DNA from: Natranaerovirga pectinivora
GTDB lineage: Bacteria; Bacillota; Clostridia; Lachnospirales; DSM-24629
NCBI RefSeq assembly: GCF_004342165.1
Contig: NZ_SMAL01000002.1
Coordinates: forward strand, 310,001-374,000
Reading direction: 5' to 3'
Length of the DNA stretch: 64,000 bases
The notes under the pieces were generated by a model that made no database searches, had not been told where the DNA came from, and worked only from the letters and a program-made list of their open reading frames with translations. Shown piece by piece: positions 1 through 8,780 of the stretch. Position numbers and translations under genes: made by a program. Every line of letters begins with the position of its first letter. Within the stretch, counting starts at the first letter, position 1.

Positions 1-3
1 TAA

Positions 4-378
4 GTGAATATAATTATTAGCAATTCAAGTGGAAAGCCAATATATGAACAAATAGCTTCTCAAATCAAAAATATGATTATTATAGGAGAGCTAAAAGCAG
101 GGGATGCTCTTCCTTCTATGAGAGTTCTTGCTACTGAATTAAGAATTAGTGTTATAACCACCAAACGTGCCTATGAAGAATTAGAACGTGAGGGATTTAT
201 TGAATCATTTACTGGGAAAGGAAGTTTTGTAGCGAATAAAAACATGGCGTTTATAAAAGAAGAAAAGCTTCGTAACATTGAAGAGTATATGCATAAAAGT
301 GTTGAATCAGCCAATGTTTGTGGTATTGAACTTAAGGAATTAATAGAAATGTTAACATTAATTTATAAGGGAGAGTAG
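4..378 (+). CDS. GntR-family transcriptional regulator, YtrA type
   Basis: A 124-residue DNA-binding repressor of the short YtrA branch. Residues about 10-75 form the GntR winged helix (PIYEQIASQIKNMI, then ALPSMRVLATELRIS and the wing FIESFTGKGSFVA); only about 50 residues follow, so there is no large FadR/HutC effector domain. The start is a GTG just after a TAA at position 1, so the frame is complete here but its promoter lies outside the window. It is followed after 5 bases by an ABC ATPase and permease, the usual YtrA arrangement in which the regulator controls its own exporter operon. The inducer cannot be read from sequence. Confidence 0.9.
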   Translation: MNIIISNSSGKPIYEQIASQIKNMIIIGELKAGDALPSMRVLATELRISVITTKRAYEELEREGFIESFTGKGSFVANKNMAFIKEEKLRNIEEYMHKSVESANVCGIELKELIEMLTLIYKGE

Positions 379-383
379 AAAAA

Positions 384-1229
384 GTGGGTAATATTCTAGA
401 ATTAAAAGACATCTCAAAAGAGTACGAAGGGTTTAAGTTAGACAATATCAACATTACATTACCTAGTGGCTATATTATGGGCTTTATTGGAGAGAATGGG
501 GCAGGAAAAAGCACAACCATTAAAGTCATCTTAGATTTGATTCATAAAGATAGCGGTACTGTTAAAATACTAGGCAAAGACAGTAAAGAACTAAAGCTTG
601 TAAAAGAAGATATAGGTGTTGTTATGGATGAAAGTTATCTACCAGAAACCCTTAATCTTAAAGAAGTTAATTTAATAATGAAGAATGTCTACAAAAAATG
701 GGATAAGGAGGTCTTTAAATCTTACATTGATCGTTTTAATCTACCAAATAATAAAACAATCAAAGACTACTCTCGTGGTATGAAAATGAAACTGGCAATA
801 AGCATAGCCCTTTCGCATGATCCTAAACTACTTATCCTAGATGAAGCAACCAGTGGCTTGGACCCTATGGTTAGAGATGAAATACTTGATGTTTTTTTAG
901 AGTTTATAAGAGATGAACAACATTCAATTTTCATTTCTTCACATATTATAAGTGATTTAGAAAAGGTTTGTGATTACATTACATTAATCCATAAAGGAAA
1001 AATTGTTTTCACAGAAGAAAAAGATAATTTGCTTGAAAAGTACGGTATCCTAAAATGTTCACACTCAGAATTTGAAAAGATCAATAAAGAAAATGTAAAA
1101 GGGGTTAGAAAGAATCAGTTTGGAGTAGAAGCATTAGTACTTAAGAGAAAAATATCTGGGAAATATGTGATTGATCCAGCAAATATCGAAGATATTATGT
1201 TATATCATATAAAGGAGAGGGTTCAATGA
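384..1229 (+). CDS. ABC transporter ATP-binding protein (YtrB/EcsA-like)
   Basis: ATPase subunit of an ABC-2 type exporter, 281 residues, cytoplasmic face of the membrane. Walker A is GENGAGKST near residue 37, the signature is the divergent YSRGMKMKLA near 130, Walker B is LLILDEATSGLD near 150 and the switch histidine lies in ISSHI. The C-terminal 70 residues are an accessory extension typical of EcsA/YtrB-like subunits. GTG start, with GGGAGAG at 369-375 overlapping the end of the regulator gene. Its last four bases overlap the next gene (ATGA at 1226), so the two are translationally coupled. Substrate unknown; family members handle peptide antibiotics or envelope stress. Confidence 0.92.
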   Translation: MGNILELKDISKEYEGFKLDNINITLPSGYIMGFIGENGAGKSTTIKVILDLIHKDSGTVKILGKDSKELKLVKEDIGVVMDESYLPETLNLKEVNLIMKNVYKKWDKEVFKSYIDRFNLPNNKTIKDYSRGMKMKLAISIALSHDPKLLILDEATSGLDPMVRDEILDVFLEFIRDEQHSIFISSHIISDLEKVCDYITLIHKGKIVFTEEKDNLLEKYGILKCSHSEFEKINKENVKGVRKNQFGVEALVLKRKISGKYVIDPANIEDIMLYHIKERVQ

Positions 1230-1837
1230 TAGGATTGCTTTTAAAAGATTTAATAACTTTAAAAGATCAAGGAAAAATGATTATTGTTTTACTCGTATTT
1301 TATTCTTTTATTGCAGTAGGTAGTGGCAATAATTTAATGTTCGGAATGATGATTGCAATTTTATGCGCCATGCTGCCTATTACAGTTATGGGGTTTGATG
1401 AAAAAGCAAAATGGGATAAGTATGCATTGTCCATGCCTATATCTAGATTTGAAGTTGTTATGAGTAAGTATCTTCTTGGTATATGCTTTTTTATTCTCGG
1501 GTTTGTTGTAAATGTAATATTTAATCTTTTTACAACTTCACAAGGATTAATGGATATTGTAGAAATGTCATTAGGTGTAGTAGGAATAGGTGTCATTTAC
1601 CTATGTTTTGTATTGCCTTTATTATTCAAATTTGGGGTAGAAAAAGGCAGGTTTTTTTTGATGTTGGTCATGTTTATTCCATTGGGGATAGGGATACTCT
1701 TAAATAAACTTGGTTTTGTGATGCCGCCGAAAGAAACGATAGATACAATGATGGCTTTTATACCCTTATTAAGTATTATTATATTTTTTTGCTCTATAGG
1801 CCTTTCTTATAGTATATACAGTAAAAAAGAGTTGTAA
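1226..1837 (+). CDS. ABC-2 transporter permease
   Basis: Membrane subunit of about 203 residues with five to six hydrophobic helices and a short cytoplasmic start (MIGLLLKDLITLKDQGKM), as in the small ABC-2 permeases that pair with YtrB-type ATPases. The first residues probably dock on the ATPase. The conserved stretch GFDEKAKWDKYALSMPISR after the second helix is characteristic of this family. It ends the three-gene regulator-ATPase-permease unit. No clear terminator is seen in the 55 bases before the next gene. Confidence 0.85.
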   Translation: MIGLLLKDLITLKDQGKMIIVLLVFYSFIAVGSGNNLMFGMMIAILCAMLPITVMGFDEKAKWDKYALSMPISRFEVVMSKYLLGICFFILGFVVNVIFNLFTTSQGLMDIVEMSLGVVGIGVIYLCFVLPLLFKFGVEKGRFFLMLVMFIPLGIGILLNKLGFVMPPKETIDTMMAFIPLLSIIIFFCSIGLSYSIYSKKEL

Positions 1838-1892
1838 AGCCTTAATTAGAGTCGATATTTTATACCAGTGACTAAATAAAAGGAGAGATTTT

Positions 1893-2192
1893 ATGGCAAT
1901 AGTAGAAGTTACAGTTATACCTGTTGGAACTGGCAGTACCAGTGTAAGTCAATACGTAGCAAAGTGTCAAAAGGTTCTTGAACTAGAAAAAGAAATACAA
2001 TATCAACTTACACCAATGGGAACAGTAATAGAAGGGGAACTTGATGTTTTATTTAATGTTCTTAAAAAGTTGCATGAAGTGCCTTTTTCAGAAGGAGCAC
2101 AAAGAGTCGTAACATCTATGAGGATTGATGATAGAAGAGATAAAAAAGGGTCTATGGATCAAAAGATACGATCTGTAAAAGAAAAGTTATAA
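1893..2192 (+). CDS. Thiamine-binding protein, MTH1187/YqgV family (DUF77)
   Basis: A 99-residue cytoplasmic protein with the ferredoxin-like fold of the MTH1187 family: the opening VEVTVIPVGTGSTSVSQYVA, a middle YQLTPMGTVIEG and a final helix with RVVTSMRIDDRRD match family landmarks. Members form oligomers and bind thiamine-like or other small ligands; the exact role is not settled. It has AGGAGAG at 1881-1887 and its own terminator. The thiW-thiD-thiM salvage operon lies 6 kb downstream, which is suggestive but not a proven link. Confidence 0.85.
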   Translation: MAIVEVTVIPVGTGSTSVSQYVAKCQKVLELEKEIQYQLTPMGTVIEGELDVLFNVLKKLHEVPFSEGAQRVVTSMRIDDRRDKKGSMDQKIRSVKEKL

Positions 2193-2195
2193 AGT

Positions 2196-2233
2196 AAAAA
2201 GCCACTGATAAAAATTTGTGTCAGTGGCTTTTT
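2196..2233 (+). terminator. Rho-independent terminator
   Basis: Arms 2196-2208 and 2221-2233 pair exactly (core GCCACTGA/TCAGTGGC) and end in a run of T. It directly follows the stop of the thiamine-binding protein gene. Confidence 0.9.
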
Positions 2234-2275
2234 ATATGGAGATTATTTTTACAATTATAGAAGGAGTGAACTCTT

Positions 2276-2770
2276 TTAAATCCAAGTATTCCTATTAGGT
2301 CTATTTGAAGAAATGGTTTCCATTATTTTATGAACCAATGCCATATGAGGATAATTACCATCAGCAGCTTGTACAGCGGCAGCTACTTGAGCAGGATTGT
2401 TTAGCCCTAAAACAACAGTAGAAACCATAGGGTGTGCCAAACAGAATTTAATACCAAAAGTTTCCCAATTCATATCCATATCAAGTATAAGTTCTTGAAC
2501 TTCCATAGTGGAGAAAAATTGAGACATTTCTGTTTCAATCAGATTATAATATGCAACAATAGCATCATATTTGCCACTATTGATGGCAACATCTGCAAAA
2601 CCAGGTGTCATAGGAAAAGAGGATAAATACCCAACTTTGCCTTCTTTTTTTAATTGGCTAAAAACATCTTCCCTCTCTTCAACAACTTCAGGAAATTTAG
2701 ATATTCTTTTTGGATTGCCTTCTACGTGAAAGACATCTTTTTGTGGTACCCCTCTTTGTAAATGTTGGAC
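2276..2770 (-). pseudogene. Aldo/keto reductase, C-terminal remnant
   Basis: On the minus strand an open frame runs from just inside a stop (TAG at 2771-2773) to 2276 and encodes about 164 residues. They read VQHLQRGVPQKDVFHVEG, then KEGKVGYLSSF, then DAIVAYYNLIE and the C-terminal GIKFCLAHPMVSTVVLGLNNPAQV, which match the second half of the NADPH-dependent aldo/keto reductase barrel. The N-terminal half, with the catalytic Asp/Tyr/Lys, is absent and no ribosome site precedes the open part. I read it as a 5'-truncated pseudogene. An internal Met at 2611 gives a shorter frame but no credible gene. Confidence 0.75.
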
Positions 2771-3001
2771 CTAATTATTCAACATGTTTTACAATGCAAT
2801 TAACTTAAAAACAGTACAAAAAAAAACTAAAAGGGGCCAATAAAAGCAAAATATGCACAATAATTGCAGTAATAAGCGTTGAATTAAAGTTTTAGGTATA
2901 TTAAAATTAACTTATAACCATTTAGTTACTCAAGAGTATAAATGAATAAGAGTGAAATAACAACATTGCTATAGAAAATACAATTTATTGGAGGTAATAT
3001 T

Positions 3002-3826
3002 ATGATTCGTTTTAGTGCTACAATAACAGCTCAATATGATACAGGATTTTCTCCATTTTTGGCAAAGGATTATGACAAATCTTTAGACTGGTTACAAACA
3101 AGTGGTTTTGATGCTGCTGAAATATGTATTTCTAATTATGAGAATATAGATCCTAATAAAATTAAAAGGGATTTAGATAAAAGAGGATTGGATTGTTCAA
3201 CAATTTCAACGGGTCAATCCCGTACATTAGAGAATATTTCTCTAATTCACGAAGATATAAATGCTAGAAAAAAAGCTCAGGAAAGAATGAAAGAGCATAT
3301 TGATGCAGCAAGCATCTTAGGAAGTAAAGTAACCCTTGGATTATTAAGAGGACTTGGAGATAGTTCCCTGGTAGATGAGCAAAAAATCATATTAGCAAAG
3401 AGCTTAGAGCCAATTATTGCTCACGCAGAAGAAAAGAAAGTAACGATTATATTAGAGCCAATTAACAGATACGAGACAGTAATGTTAAATTCGGCTCAGG
3501 ATACAGTAAATTACATAAAAAATGATTTAGGCAATCCCAATTGCATAGGAATTCTATGGGATGTATTTCATGCAAATATAGAGGATGTTAGTTTTGAAAG
3601 TGCAATTGATATAATGGGAGAAAAATTGAAGCATGTTCATCTTGCAGATTCTAATAGAATGTTCCCAGGGCATGGACATATTGATTTTGAAAAGATTTAT
3701 AAAAAACTTGTAAAGGTTGGTTATAACCAGTACATGTCCTTTGAATGTCTAAACCAACCATTAATAGATAGCGTTATAAATGAATCAAAAGACTTTATTC
3801 AGTCATTGAAGTCAATGTCAGTTTAA
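3002..3826 (+). CDS. Sugar phosphate isomerase/epimerase family TIM-barrel protein
   Basis: A 274-residue AP-endonuclease-2/xylose-isomerase-like barrel. Metal-ligand landmarks are visible: Glu in IILEPINRYET, Asp/His in GILWDVFHANIE, His in KHVHLADSNR and HGHIDF, and a final Glu in YMSFECL. Members isomerise or epimerise sugars and related keto acids using Mn or Mg, but the substrate cannot be assigned here. Preceded by GGAGG at 2991-2995 and followed by a terminator, it appears monocistronic, with no sugar transporter or kinase nearby to hint at a pathway. Confidence 0.85.
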   Translation: MIRFSATITAQYDTGFSPFLAKDYDKSLDWLQTSGFDAAEICISNYENIDPNKIKRDLDKRGLDCSTISTGQSRTLENISLIHEDINARKKAQERMKEHIDAASILGSKVTLGLLRGLGDSSLVDEQKIILAKSLEPIIAHAEEKKVTIILEPINRYETVMLNSAQDTVNYIKNDLGNPNCIGILWDVFHANIEDVSFESAIDIMGEKLKHVHLADSNRMFPGHGHIDFEKIYKKLVKVGYNQYMSFECLNQPLIDSVINESKDFIQSLKSMSV

Positions 3827-3831
3827 GGAGA

Positions 3832-3867
3832 AGATGATTACTCAATTAGAGTAGTCATCTTTTTTTA
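3832..3867 (+). terminator. Rho-independent terminator
   Basis: GATGATTAC and GTAGTCATC arms (one G-T pair) around a 9-base loop, followed by seven T, just after the isomerase-like gene. Confidence 0.85.
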
Positions 3868-3926
3868 TAATTTGGAAAATACATACATATAATAACGGTA
3901 GAAATATGATAAGAGGGAGCAAAACT

Positions 3927-4631
3927 GTGAACAAATATATAGAACTTAAGAATGTAAACAAAGTGTATAAAATGGGTCAAATAGATATAAAGGCTATTGA
4001 TAATATCTCCTTTTCAATAGGTAAAGGTGAGTTTGTTATAGTGGTAGGGCCTAGTGGTGCAGGAAAAAGTACTGTATTAAATATTCTAGGTGGCATGGAT
4101 TATTTGAGTAGTGGAGAAATTATAGTTGAAGGCAATGTTATAAGCCAATACAGTTCTAAAAAATTAACCCAATATAGAAGGTTAGATATCGGTTTTGTAT
4201 TCCAATTTTATAATTTAATACCTAATCTTACAGCTAAAGAAAATGTTGAATTGGCTTTACAGATATGTAAAAACCCTCTAGATGTAGATGAGGTTTTAGA
4301 TAAAGTAGGACTTAGGGATAGGAAAAATAACTTTCCCGCAGGATTATCAGGAGGAGAACAACAAAGGGTTGCCATTGCAAGAGCCTTAGCTAAAAATCCT
4401 AAACTTTTATTATGTGATGAACCTACTGGTGCGTTGGATTATGAAACCGGAAAATCTATTTTGAAATTGTTATATGATACTTGCAAAAGAATGGGCATGA
4501 CAGTTGTTGTCATTACACATAACCTTGCAATTACACCTATGGCAGATAAAATTATAAAAATAAAAAATGGAAGTGTGGATGATATTTTAATCAATAGTAA
4601 TCCAACGCCAATTGAAGAAATAGAGTGGTAG
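3927..4631 (+). CDS. ABC transporter ATP-binding protein, MacB/LolD type
   Basis: ATPase of an FtsX-type ABC exporter, about 234 residues. Walker [11 protein letters not shown]-loop [17 protein letters not shown], signature [15 protein letters not shown], Walker [13 protein letters not shown] and switch His in VITHN are all intact. I place the start at GTG 3927 because AGAGGGA at 3912-3918 is correctly spaced for it; an in-frame ATG at 3906 lacks a ribosome site. It overlaps the following permease by seven bases, so the two work as one complex. Substrates of this family range from lipoproteins to antimicrobial peptides; nothing here decides. Confidence 0.92.
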   Translation: MNKYIELKNVNKVYKMGQIDIKAIDNISFSIGKGEFVIVVGPSGAGKSTVLNILGGMDYLSSGEIIVEGNVISQYSSKKLTQYRRLDIGFVFQFYNLIPNLTAKENVELALQICKNPLDVDEVLDKVGLRDRKNNFPAGLSGGEQQRVAIARALAKNPKLLLCDEPTGALDYETGKSILKLLYDTCKRMGMTVVVITHNLAITPMADKIIKIKNGSVDDILINSNPTPIEEIEW

Positions 4632-7078
4632 AATATATGAAAAATAAAACATTATTAAAAGACACTTATAGAGAGATTAAGGGTAATTTAAGCAGATTTC
4701 TTTCTATTTTTGCAATCGTTGCACTTGGTGCATCTTTTTTTGCAGGAATAAAAGTTACTGGATTAGATATGAAAATTACCGCAAATAAGTATTTTAATGA
4801 TTATAAATTAATGGATATAAGACTTGTTTCTACATTAGGATTTACTGATGATGATGTTGATATATTAGAAGAAATGAATGGTATTGAGGGTATAATGCCT
4901 ACTCATATCACAGATACACTGGTGAGTATAGAGGATAAAGAACTTGTTGTGAAAGTATTTTCATTGCCCTTAGAAAGAAATATTGAAGATGAGTCTTATA
5001 TTAATCGAACAAAAATAGTTGAAGGTAGATACCCAGAAAATCCTAATGAAGGGGTAGTTGAAAGACATAAGATTCACGGTAGTGGATTGGAGATAGGATC
5101 AGTAATTCATTTATCCTTAGAAGAGGATGAAGATATAAAAGGAACTCTTAAAAATAATGAATTTACCATTGTTGGCATAGTGGATACACCCTATTTTATC
5201 TCTTTTGAACGTGGACCAAGTACAATTGGTAAAGGTAAAGTCGATACCTTTATTATGATACCAGAAGAAAATTTTTCATTGCCTGTATATACAGATATTT
5301 TTATAACTGTAAGTGGTGCAAGAGATGTTTTAAGTTTTAATGAGGAATATAAAGAAATCATAGATTCTATAAAAGAAGAAATCTTAGAGGTCAGTAGTGA
5401 AAGGGGTTTTCCTTGGATTGTTTTAGACAGAGATACGAATCCAGGGTTTGTTGATTATGGGCAAGCAGCAGACAAAATGGATGCATTGGCTCAAGTTTTT
5501 CCTGTAATCTTTTTTTTAGTAGCAGCGTTGGTATCTTTAACCACAATGACGCGGTTAGTAGATGAGCAAAGAACTTATATTGGTGTATTTAAGGCGCTTG
5601 GTTTTAGTAATATGTATATTGCTTCCAAGTATTTCTTGTATGCCTTAATTGCCAGTTTAAGTGGTAGTTTATTAGGGGTAATAATTGGATTTAAGCTTTT
5701 TCCAACGGTCATTTTTAATGCTTATGCAATTATGTACACATTGCCTCCTGTTATAACAGTATTTGATTATAATTATGCTTTAATGGCTGTTTTGGGGAGT
5801 GTTCTTACAACAACTATTGCAACTTTATTGGCATGTTATAAAGAACTTACAGCAACAGCCGCATTGCTCATTAGACCCAAATCACCTAAAGTTGGTAAAA
5901 CAATATTATTAGAGAGAATTACTTTTATTTGGAAACGATTTAATTTTATTCATAAAATAACGGCTAGAAATATTTTTAGGTATAAAAAAAGATTTCTGAT
6001 GACTGTTTTTGGAATTGGTGGATGTAGTGCATTATTACTTACAGGTTTTGGATTAAAAGACTCTATCTCTGATATTGTTAGAAAACAATATGAAGAAATA
6101 GCTAGGTATAATTTAATCATTAGTTTAAGAGAAGAATTAGATACTGTTGAAGGCGTTGGTTTTTTAGGAGAAGTTGATAATGAGATTTTAAATTACCTAC
6201 CTGTAAAAGAAGGTAATGTTAATGTAGGTTATAAGGATACTGAAAAAAATATAGCATTATTAGTACCAGAAGATAATAACAAGTTAGAAGAATTTATTCT
6301 GTTACAAAATAGAATTTCTAAGGAAAGAGTGTCCCTTAGTGATAATGGGGTTATTTTAACAGAAAAATTAGCAAAGGATTTAGGGGTGACACCTGGGGGT
6401 GAGATTTATTTTCTTGATTCTTTGAATAATAGAACTTCTGTAGTGGTTGATGGGATTGTAGAGAATTATGTGTTTCATTATGCGTATATGTCACCTGTTT
6501 TGTATGAAACGTTATTTGATGAGGCGCCTTTGTATAATGAACTATTAGTTCAGACAGTAGCGGGTGATGAGGCTTTTGAGAATAGATTGTCTAGTCAGTT
6601 GATTAAGGAAACTGAAGTGTCTAATGTTATTTTTACTTCTGAGCTTAAGGGTAACTTTAATGATATTATTGGTAGTTTGAATTATGTTGTTTTGGTTTTA
6701 ATTGTTTCGGCTGGTGCACTGGCTTTTGTTGTCCTTTATAATTTGACTAATATTAATATTAGTGAGAGACAGAGGGAGATTGCGACCATTAAGGTTTTGG
6801 GGTTTTATAATAATGAAGTGTCAGCTTATGTGTATAGGGAGAATTTGGTTTTGACCATTATCGGGGGTGTTTTAGGGTTAGTAATTGGGTTTTATTTGCA
6901 TCGGTTTACTGTTTTGACTTCTGAGGTGGATTATGTGATGTTTGGTCGGGATATTGGGGTTATGAGTTATTTTAATGCTTTTGTTTTGACTTTGGGGTTT
7001 TCTTGTTTTGTTAATTTTGTTATGTATTTTAGATTGAGGGGGATTGGGATGATTGAGTCGCTTAAGTCTATTGAATGA
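4625..7078 (+). CDS. FtsX-like ABC transporter permease
   Basis: A large 817-residue permease: one N-terminal helix (about 20-40), an extracellular domain of about 240 residues, three helices around 285-405, a second helix near 455, a second extracellular domain, and three helices at the end. This is the duplicated FtsX arrangement (two PF02687-type cores, each with ADALVSLTTMTRLVDEQR-like or LTNINISERQREIATIKVLG coupling loops). GTG start overlapping the ATPase gene; an ATG at 4637 is an alternative. Oddity: the last 600 bases use TTG, GAG, AAG and GGG codons far more than the first half, which is TTA/GAA/AAA-rich like its neighbours. No terminator is obvious before the palindromic element at 7101. 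Confidence 0.92.
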   Translation: MVEYMKNKTLLKDTYREIKGNLSRFLSIFAIVALGASFFAGIKVTGLDMKITANKYFNDYKLMDIRLVSTLGFTDDDVDILEEMNGIEGIMPTHITDTLVSIEDKELVVKVFSLPLERNIEDESYINRTKIVEGRYPENPNEGVVERHKIHGSGLEIGSVIHLSLEEDEDIKGTLKNNEFTIVGIVDTPYFISFERGPSTIGKGKVDTFIMIPEENFSLPVYTDIFITVSGARDVLSFNEEYKEIIDSIKEEILEVSSERGFPWIVLDRDTNPGFVDYGQAADKMDALAQVFPVIFFLVAALVSLTTMTRLVDEQRTYIGVFKALGFSNMYIASKYFLYALIASLSGSLLGVIIGFKLFPTVIFNAYAIMYTLPPVITVFDYNYALMAVLGSVLTTTIATLLACYKELTATAALLIRPKSPKVGKTILLERITFIWKRFNFIHKITARNIFRYKKRFLMTVFGIGGCSALLLTGFGLKDSISDIVRKQYEEIARYNLIISLREELDTVEGVGFLGEVDNEILNYLPVKEGNVNVGYKDTEKNIALLVPEDNNKLEEFILLQNRISKERVSLSDNGVILTEKLAKDLGVTPGGEIYFLDSLNNRTSVVVDGIVENYVFHYAYMSPVLYETLFDEAPLYNELLVQTVAGDEAFENRLSSQLIKETEVSNVIFTSELKGNFNDIIGSLNYVVLVLIVSAGALAFVVLYNLTNINISERQREIATIKVLGFYNNEVSAYVYRENLVLTIIGGVLGLVIGFYLHRFTVLTSEVDYVMFGRDIGVMSYFNAFVLTLGFSCFVNFVMYFRLRGIGMIESLKSIE

Positions 7079-7100
7079 TTGGGGGAGTTGCTTAGGGGTC

Positions 7101-7302
7101 GTCAATGGGTTATGTAATTTATCCCCTTACACCAAATAAATTCTATACTCTAAGCTATATAAAAAGATATATCTCTTAAAGCAGGAAAACTCGCTTTGCT
7201 CAGACATTCTTGCTTTTTTACAGAGCTATTTCTTTTTATATAGCAAGAGTATTTACGAATTTAATTGGGAAAGTAAGGGGATAAATTACATAATCCATTG
7301 AC
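7101..7302. mobile_element. MITE-like palindromic element (30-bp terminal inverted repeats)
   Basis: Bases 7101-7130 and 7273-7302 are inverted copies with a single mismatch (GTCAATGG at the left edge, CCATTGAC at the right). The interior is also an imperfect palindrome: AGCTATATAAAAAGA at about 7155 pairs with its complement near 7236, and a central GCAGGA/TTCTTGC stem completes a roughly 200-base hairpin. It has no coding capacity. A two-base TC duplication may flank it, which is too short to be sure. It sits 22 bases past the permease stop and could form a transcriptional end for it. Confidence 0.75.
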
Positions 7303-7343
7303 TCTGTCGTGGCTTCCTTTGATTCTGATAATAAATAAACTGA

Positions 7344-7435
7344 GGCTCGTGTTACTCGCCATTTCTGGTTTCTTATTTTTGTAATAACTTCGGCTCGCTT
7401 TGCTTGCCATTTCTGGTTTCTTTATTTATGTAATA
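7344..7435. repeat. Two direct repeats of about 43 bp
   Basis: Copies at 7344-7386 and 7392-7435 share GGCTCG, then GCCATTTCTGGTTTCTT and the ending TATTT...GTAATAA. The motif CTCGCTTTGCT of the second copy also occurs inside the neighbouring palindromic element at 7190-7200. Non-coding, between the permease and the LiaF-like gene. Confidence 0.8.
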
Positions 7436-7459
7436 AGATTCTGTTAATTGAATTAGATA

Positions 7460-7487
7460 TTTCAATTATGGGATTTTATGGTATAAT
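7460..7487 (+). promoter_or_regulatory. Probable sigma-A promoter, extended -10
   Basis: TATAAT at 7482-7487 preceded by TGG (extended -10 TGn) with a weak TTTCAA at about 7460 in the -35 place. It lies 35 bases before the LiaF-like gene. Confidence 0.5.
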
Positions 7488-7521
7488 GTTAGTATCATTA
7501 TTTTAGGGAGGGATTTTTGTG

Positions 7522-8184
7522 ATGGGTAAGAAAGTTACAGGTATTATTTTGGTTTTTTTAGGTCTTGGCTTTTTTCTTCAACAAGCAGATATTATTGAGT
7601 TTGGTCAATTGGCTTCTAATTATTGGCCACTGGTATTAATAGTAGTTGGTGTAGTTCAATTACTGAGAAACCAAGTTTCTTACATTGGTGGTATTATTAT
7701 GATTTTGGTAGGGGGATTATTGCAAGCTAATAAGCTGGATATTCTTCCTAATGATTTGTCCGGGTATATTTGGCCTGTTGTTCTTATTTTAGCGGGTGTG
7801 TGGTTCTTGTTTTCTAAAATTGGGAATAATATGGTTGAAGCAGATGAAGAAGATAAGCTTAATAATATGGCTATTTTTGCTGGTGTGGAGACGAAGAATT
7901 GTTCTCATCAGTTTAAAGGTGGTAGTGTTACAGCAATTTTTGGTGGTGCTGAGATTGATTTAAGAGGTGCTGCGTTATCTTCTGAAGGTGCGACCCTTGA
8001 ATTGACTGCTGCTTTTGGTGGTATTGCGATTAGAGTGCCAAGGGATTGGAGAGTTGTTGCTACTGGTGTTCCTATTTTTGGTGGTTGGGAGAATTCTACT
8101 AAAATAGAAGGGAACGAATTGGATATTAAGACCATTAATATTAAATGTTTTGCTGCTTTTGGTGGTATTGAAATCTCTAATTAA
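7522..8184 (+). CDS. LiaF-like membrane protein (LiaI/DUF5668 helices plus cell-wall stress domain)
   Basis: About 220 residues. Four hydrophobic helices lie in the first 100 residues in two LiaI-type pairs (GIILVFLGLGFFLQQ, NYWPLVLIVVGVVQLL, then a second set with YIWPVVLILAGVWFLF). The C-terminal half has glycine-rich beta repeats (AIFGGAEIDLRGA, AAFGGIAIRVPRDW, AAFGGIEI) of the LiaF C-terminal domain. LiaF proteins restrain LiaRS-type envelope-stress sensors, but no sensor or regulator is adjacent here, so the role is inferred from family only. AGGGAGG at 7505-7511; GTG 7519 and ATG 7522 are both possible starts. Confidence 0.85.
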   Translation: MGKKVTGIILVFLGLGFFLQQADIIEFGQLASNYWPLVLIVVGVVQLLRNQVSYIGGIIMILVGGLLQANKLDILPNDLSGYIWPVVLILAGVWFLFSKIGNNMVEADEEDKLNNMAIFAGVETKNCSHQFKGGSVTAIFGGAEIDLRGAALSSEGATLELTAAFGGIAIRVPRDWRVVATGVPIFGGWENSTKIEGNELDIKTINIKCFAAFGGIEISN

Positions 8185-8227
8185 TTGATATCTATTGTTT
8201 TTAAGAGGAAAAAATGGTATATATATA

Positions 8228-8258
8228 AGCATAAATCTTTAATGGGTTTATGCTTTTT
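8228..8258 (+). terminator. Rho-independent terminator
   Basis: AGCATAAA at 8228-8235 pairs with TTTATGCT at 8247-8254, followed by T residues. It separates the LiaF-like gene from thiW. Confidence 0.8.
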
Positions 8259-8294
8259 ACTTTGTTATAGTATACATAGAAGGAGTATCATAAT

Positions 8295-8780
8295 ATGAAA
8301 ACACAAAAATTAACTTTATCAGCTTTATTAATAGCTATAGGGACTTTACTTGGAAGTGTTATTTATATTCCAGTAGGTGTAGCAAAATGTTTTCCAATAC
8401 AGCATACGATTAATGTTATTTCTGCTGTTGTGTTAGGACCTTTTTATGCAGTTCTAAATGCATTTATTATTTCTTTGCTACGAAATATCCTTGGTAGAGG
8501 TACTTTATTGGCTTTTCCAGGAAGTATGGTTGGAGCTTTATTAGCAGGAGTATTATATTATAAATATAGAAAGACATTGATAGCTGTTATAGGTGAAATC
8601 ATAGGGACAGGTATTATAGGCGGGCTTTTGGCATTTCCTATTGCAAAGTTTATTATGGGAAGAGAAGTCCTTGCCTTTGCTTTTGTCATTCCATTTTTAG
8701 TAAGTACCATTGGTGGTAGCTTAATTGCATACTTTATTTTATTATCTACTAAGCAATACATTAGGAGGTATATCAGATGA
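8295..8780 (+). CDS. thiW: ECF transporter substrate-binding (S) component ThiW
   Basis: A 161-residue, five to six helix membrane protein of the ThiW family, the S component thought to import the thiazole moiety of thiamine together with a shared ECF energising module encoded elsewhere. Landmarks: [25 protein letters not shown] cut by short loops, the [17 protein letters not shown] stretch and [22 protein letters not shown] at 8279-8285. It overlaps thiD by four bases (ATGA), giving a salvage operon thiW-thiD-thiM. I looked for a TPP riboswitch in the 110 bases upstream and saw none of its conserved boxes. Confidence 0.93.
   Translation: MKTQKLTLSALLIAIGTLLGSVIYIPVGVAKCFPIQHTINVISAVVLGPFYAVLNAFIISLLRNILGRGTLLAFPGSMVGALLAGVLYYKYRKTLIAVIGEIIGTGIIGGLLAFPIAKFIMGREVLAFAFVIPFLVSTIGGSLIAYFILLSTKQYIRRYIR

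Noticed and set aside
8185..8294. TPP riboswitch before thiW
   Set aside because: None of the conserved THI-box segments is visible; only a terminator hairpin of the preceding gene is there.
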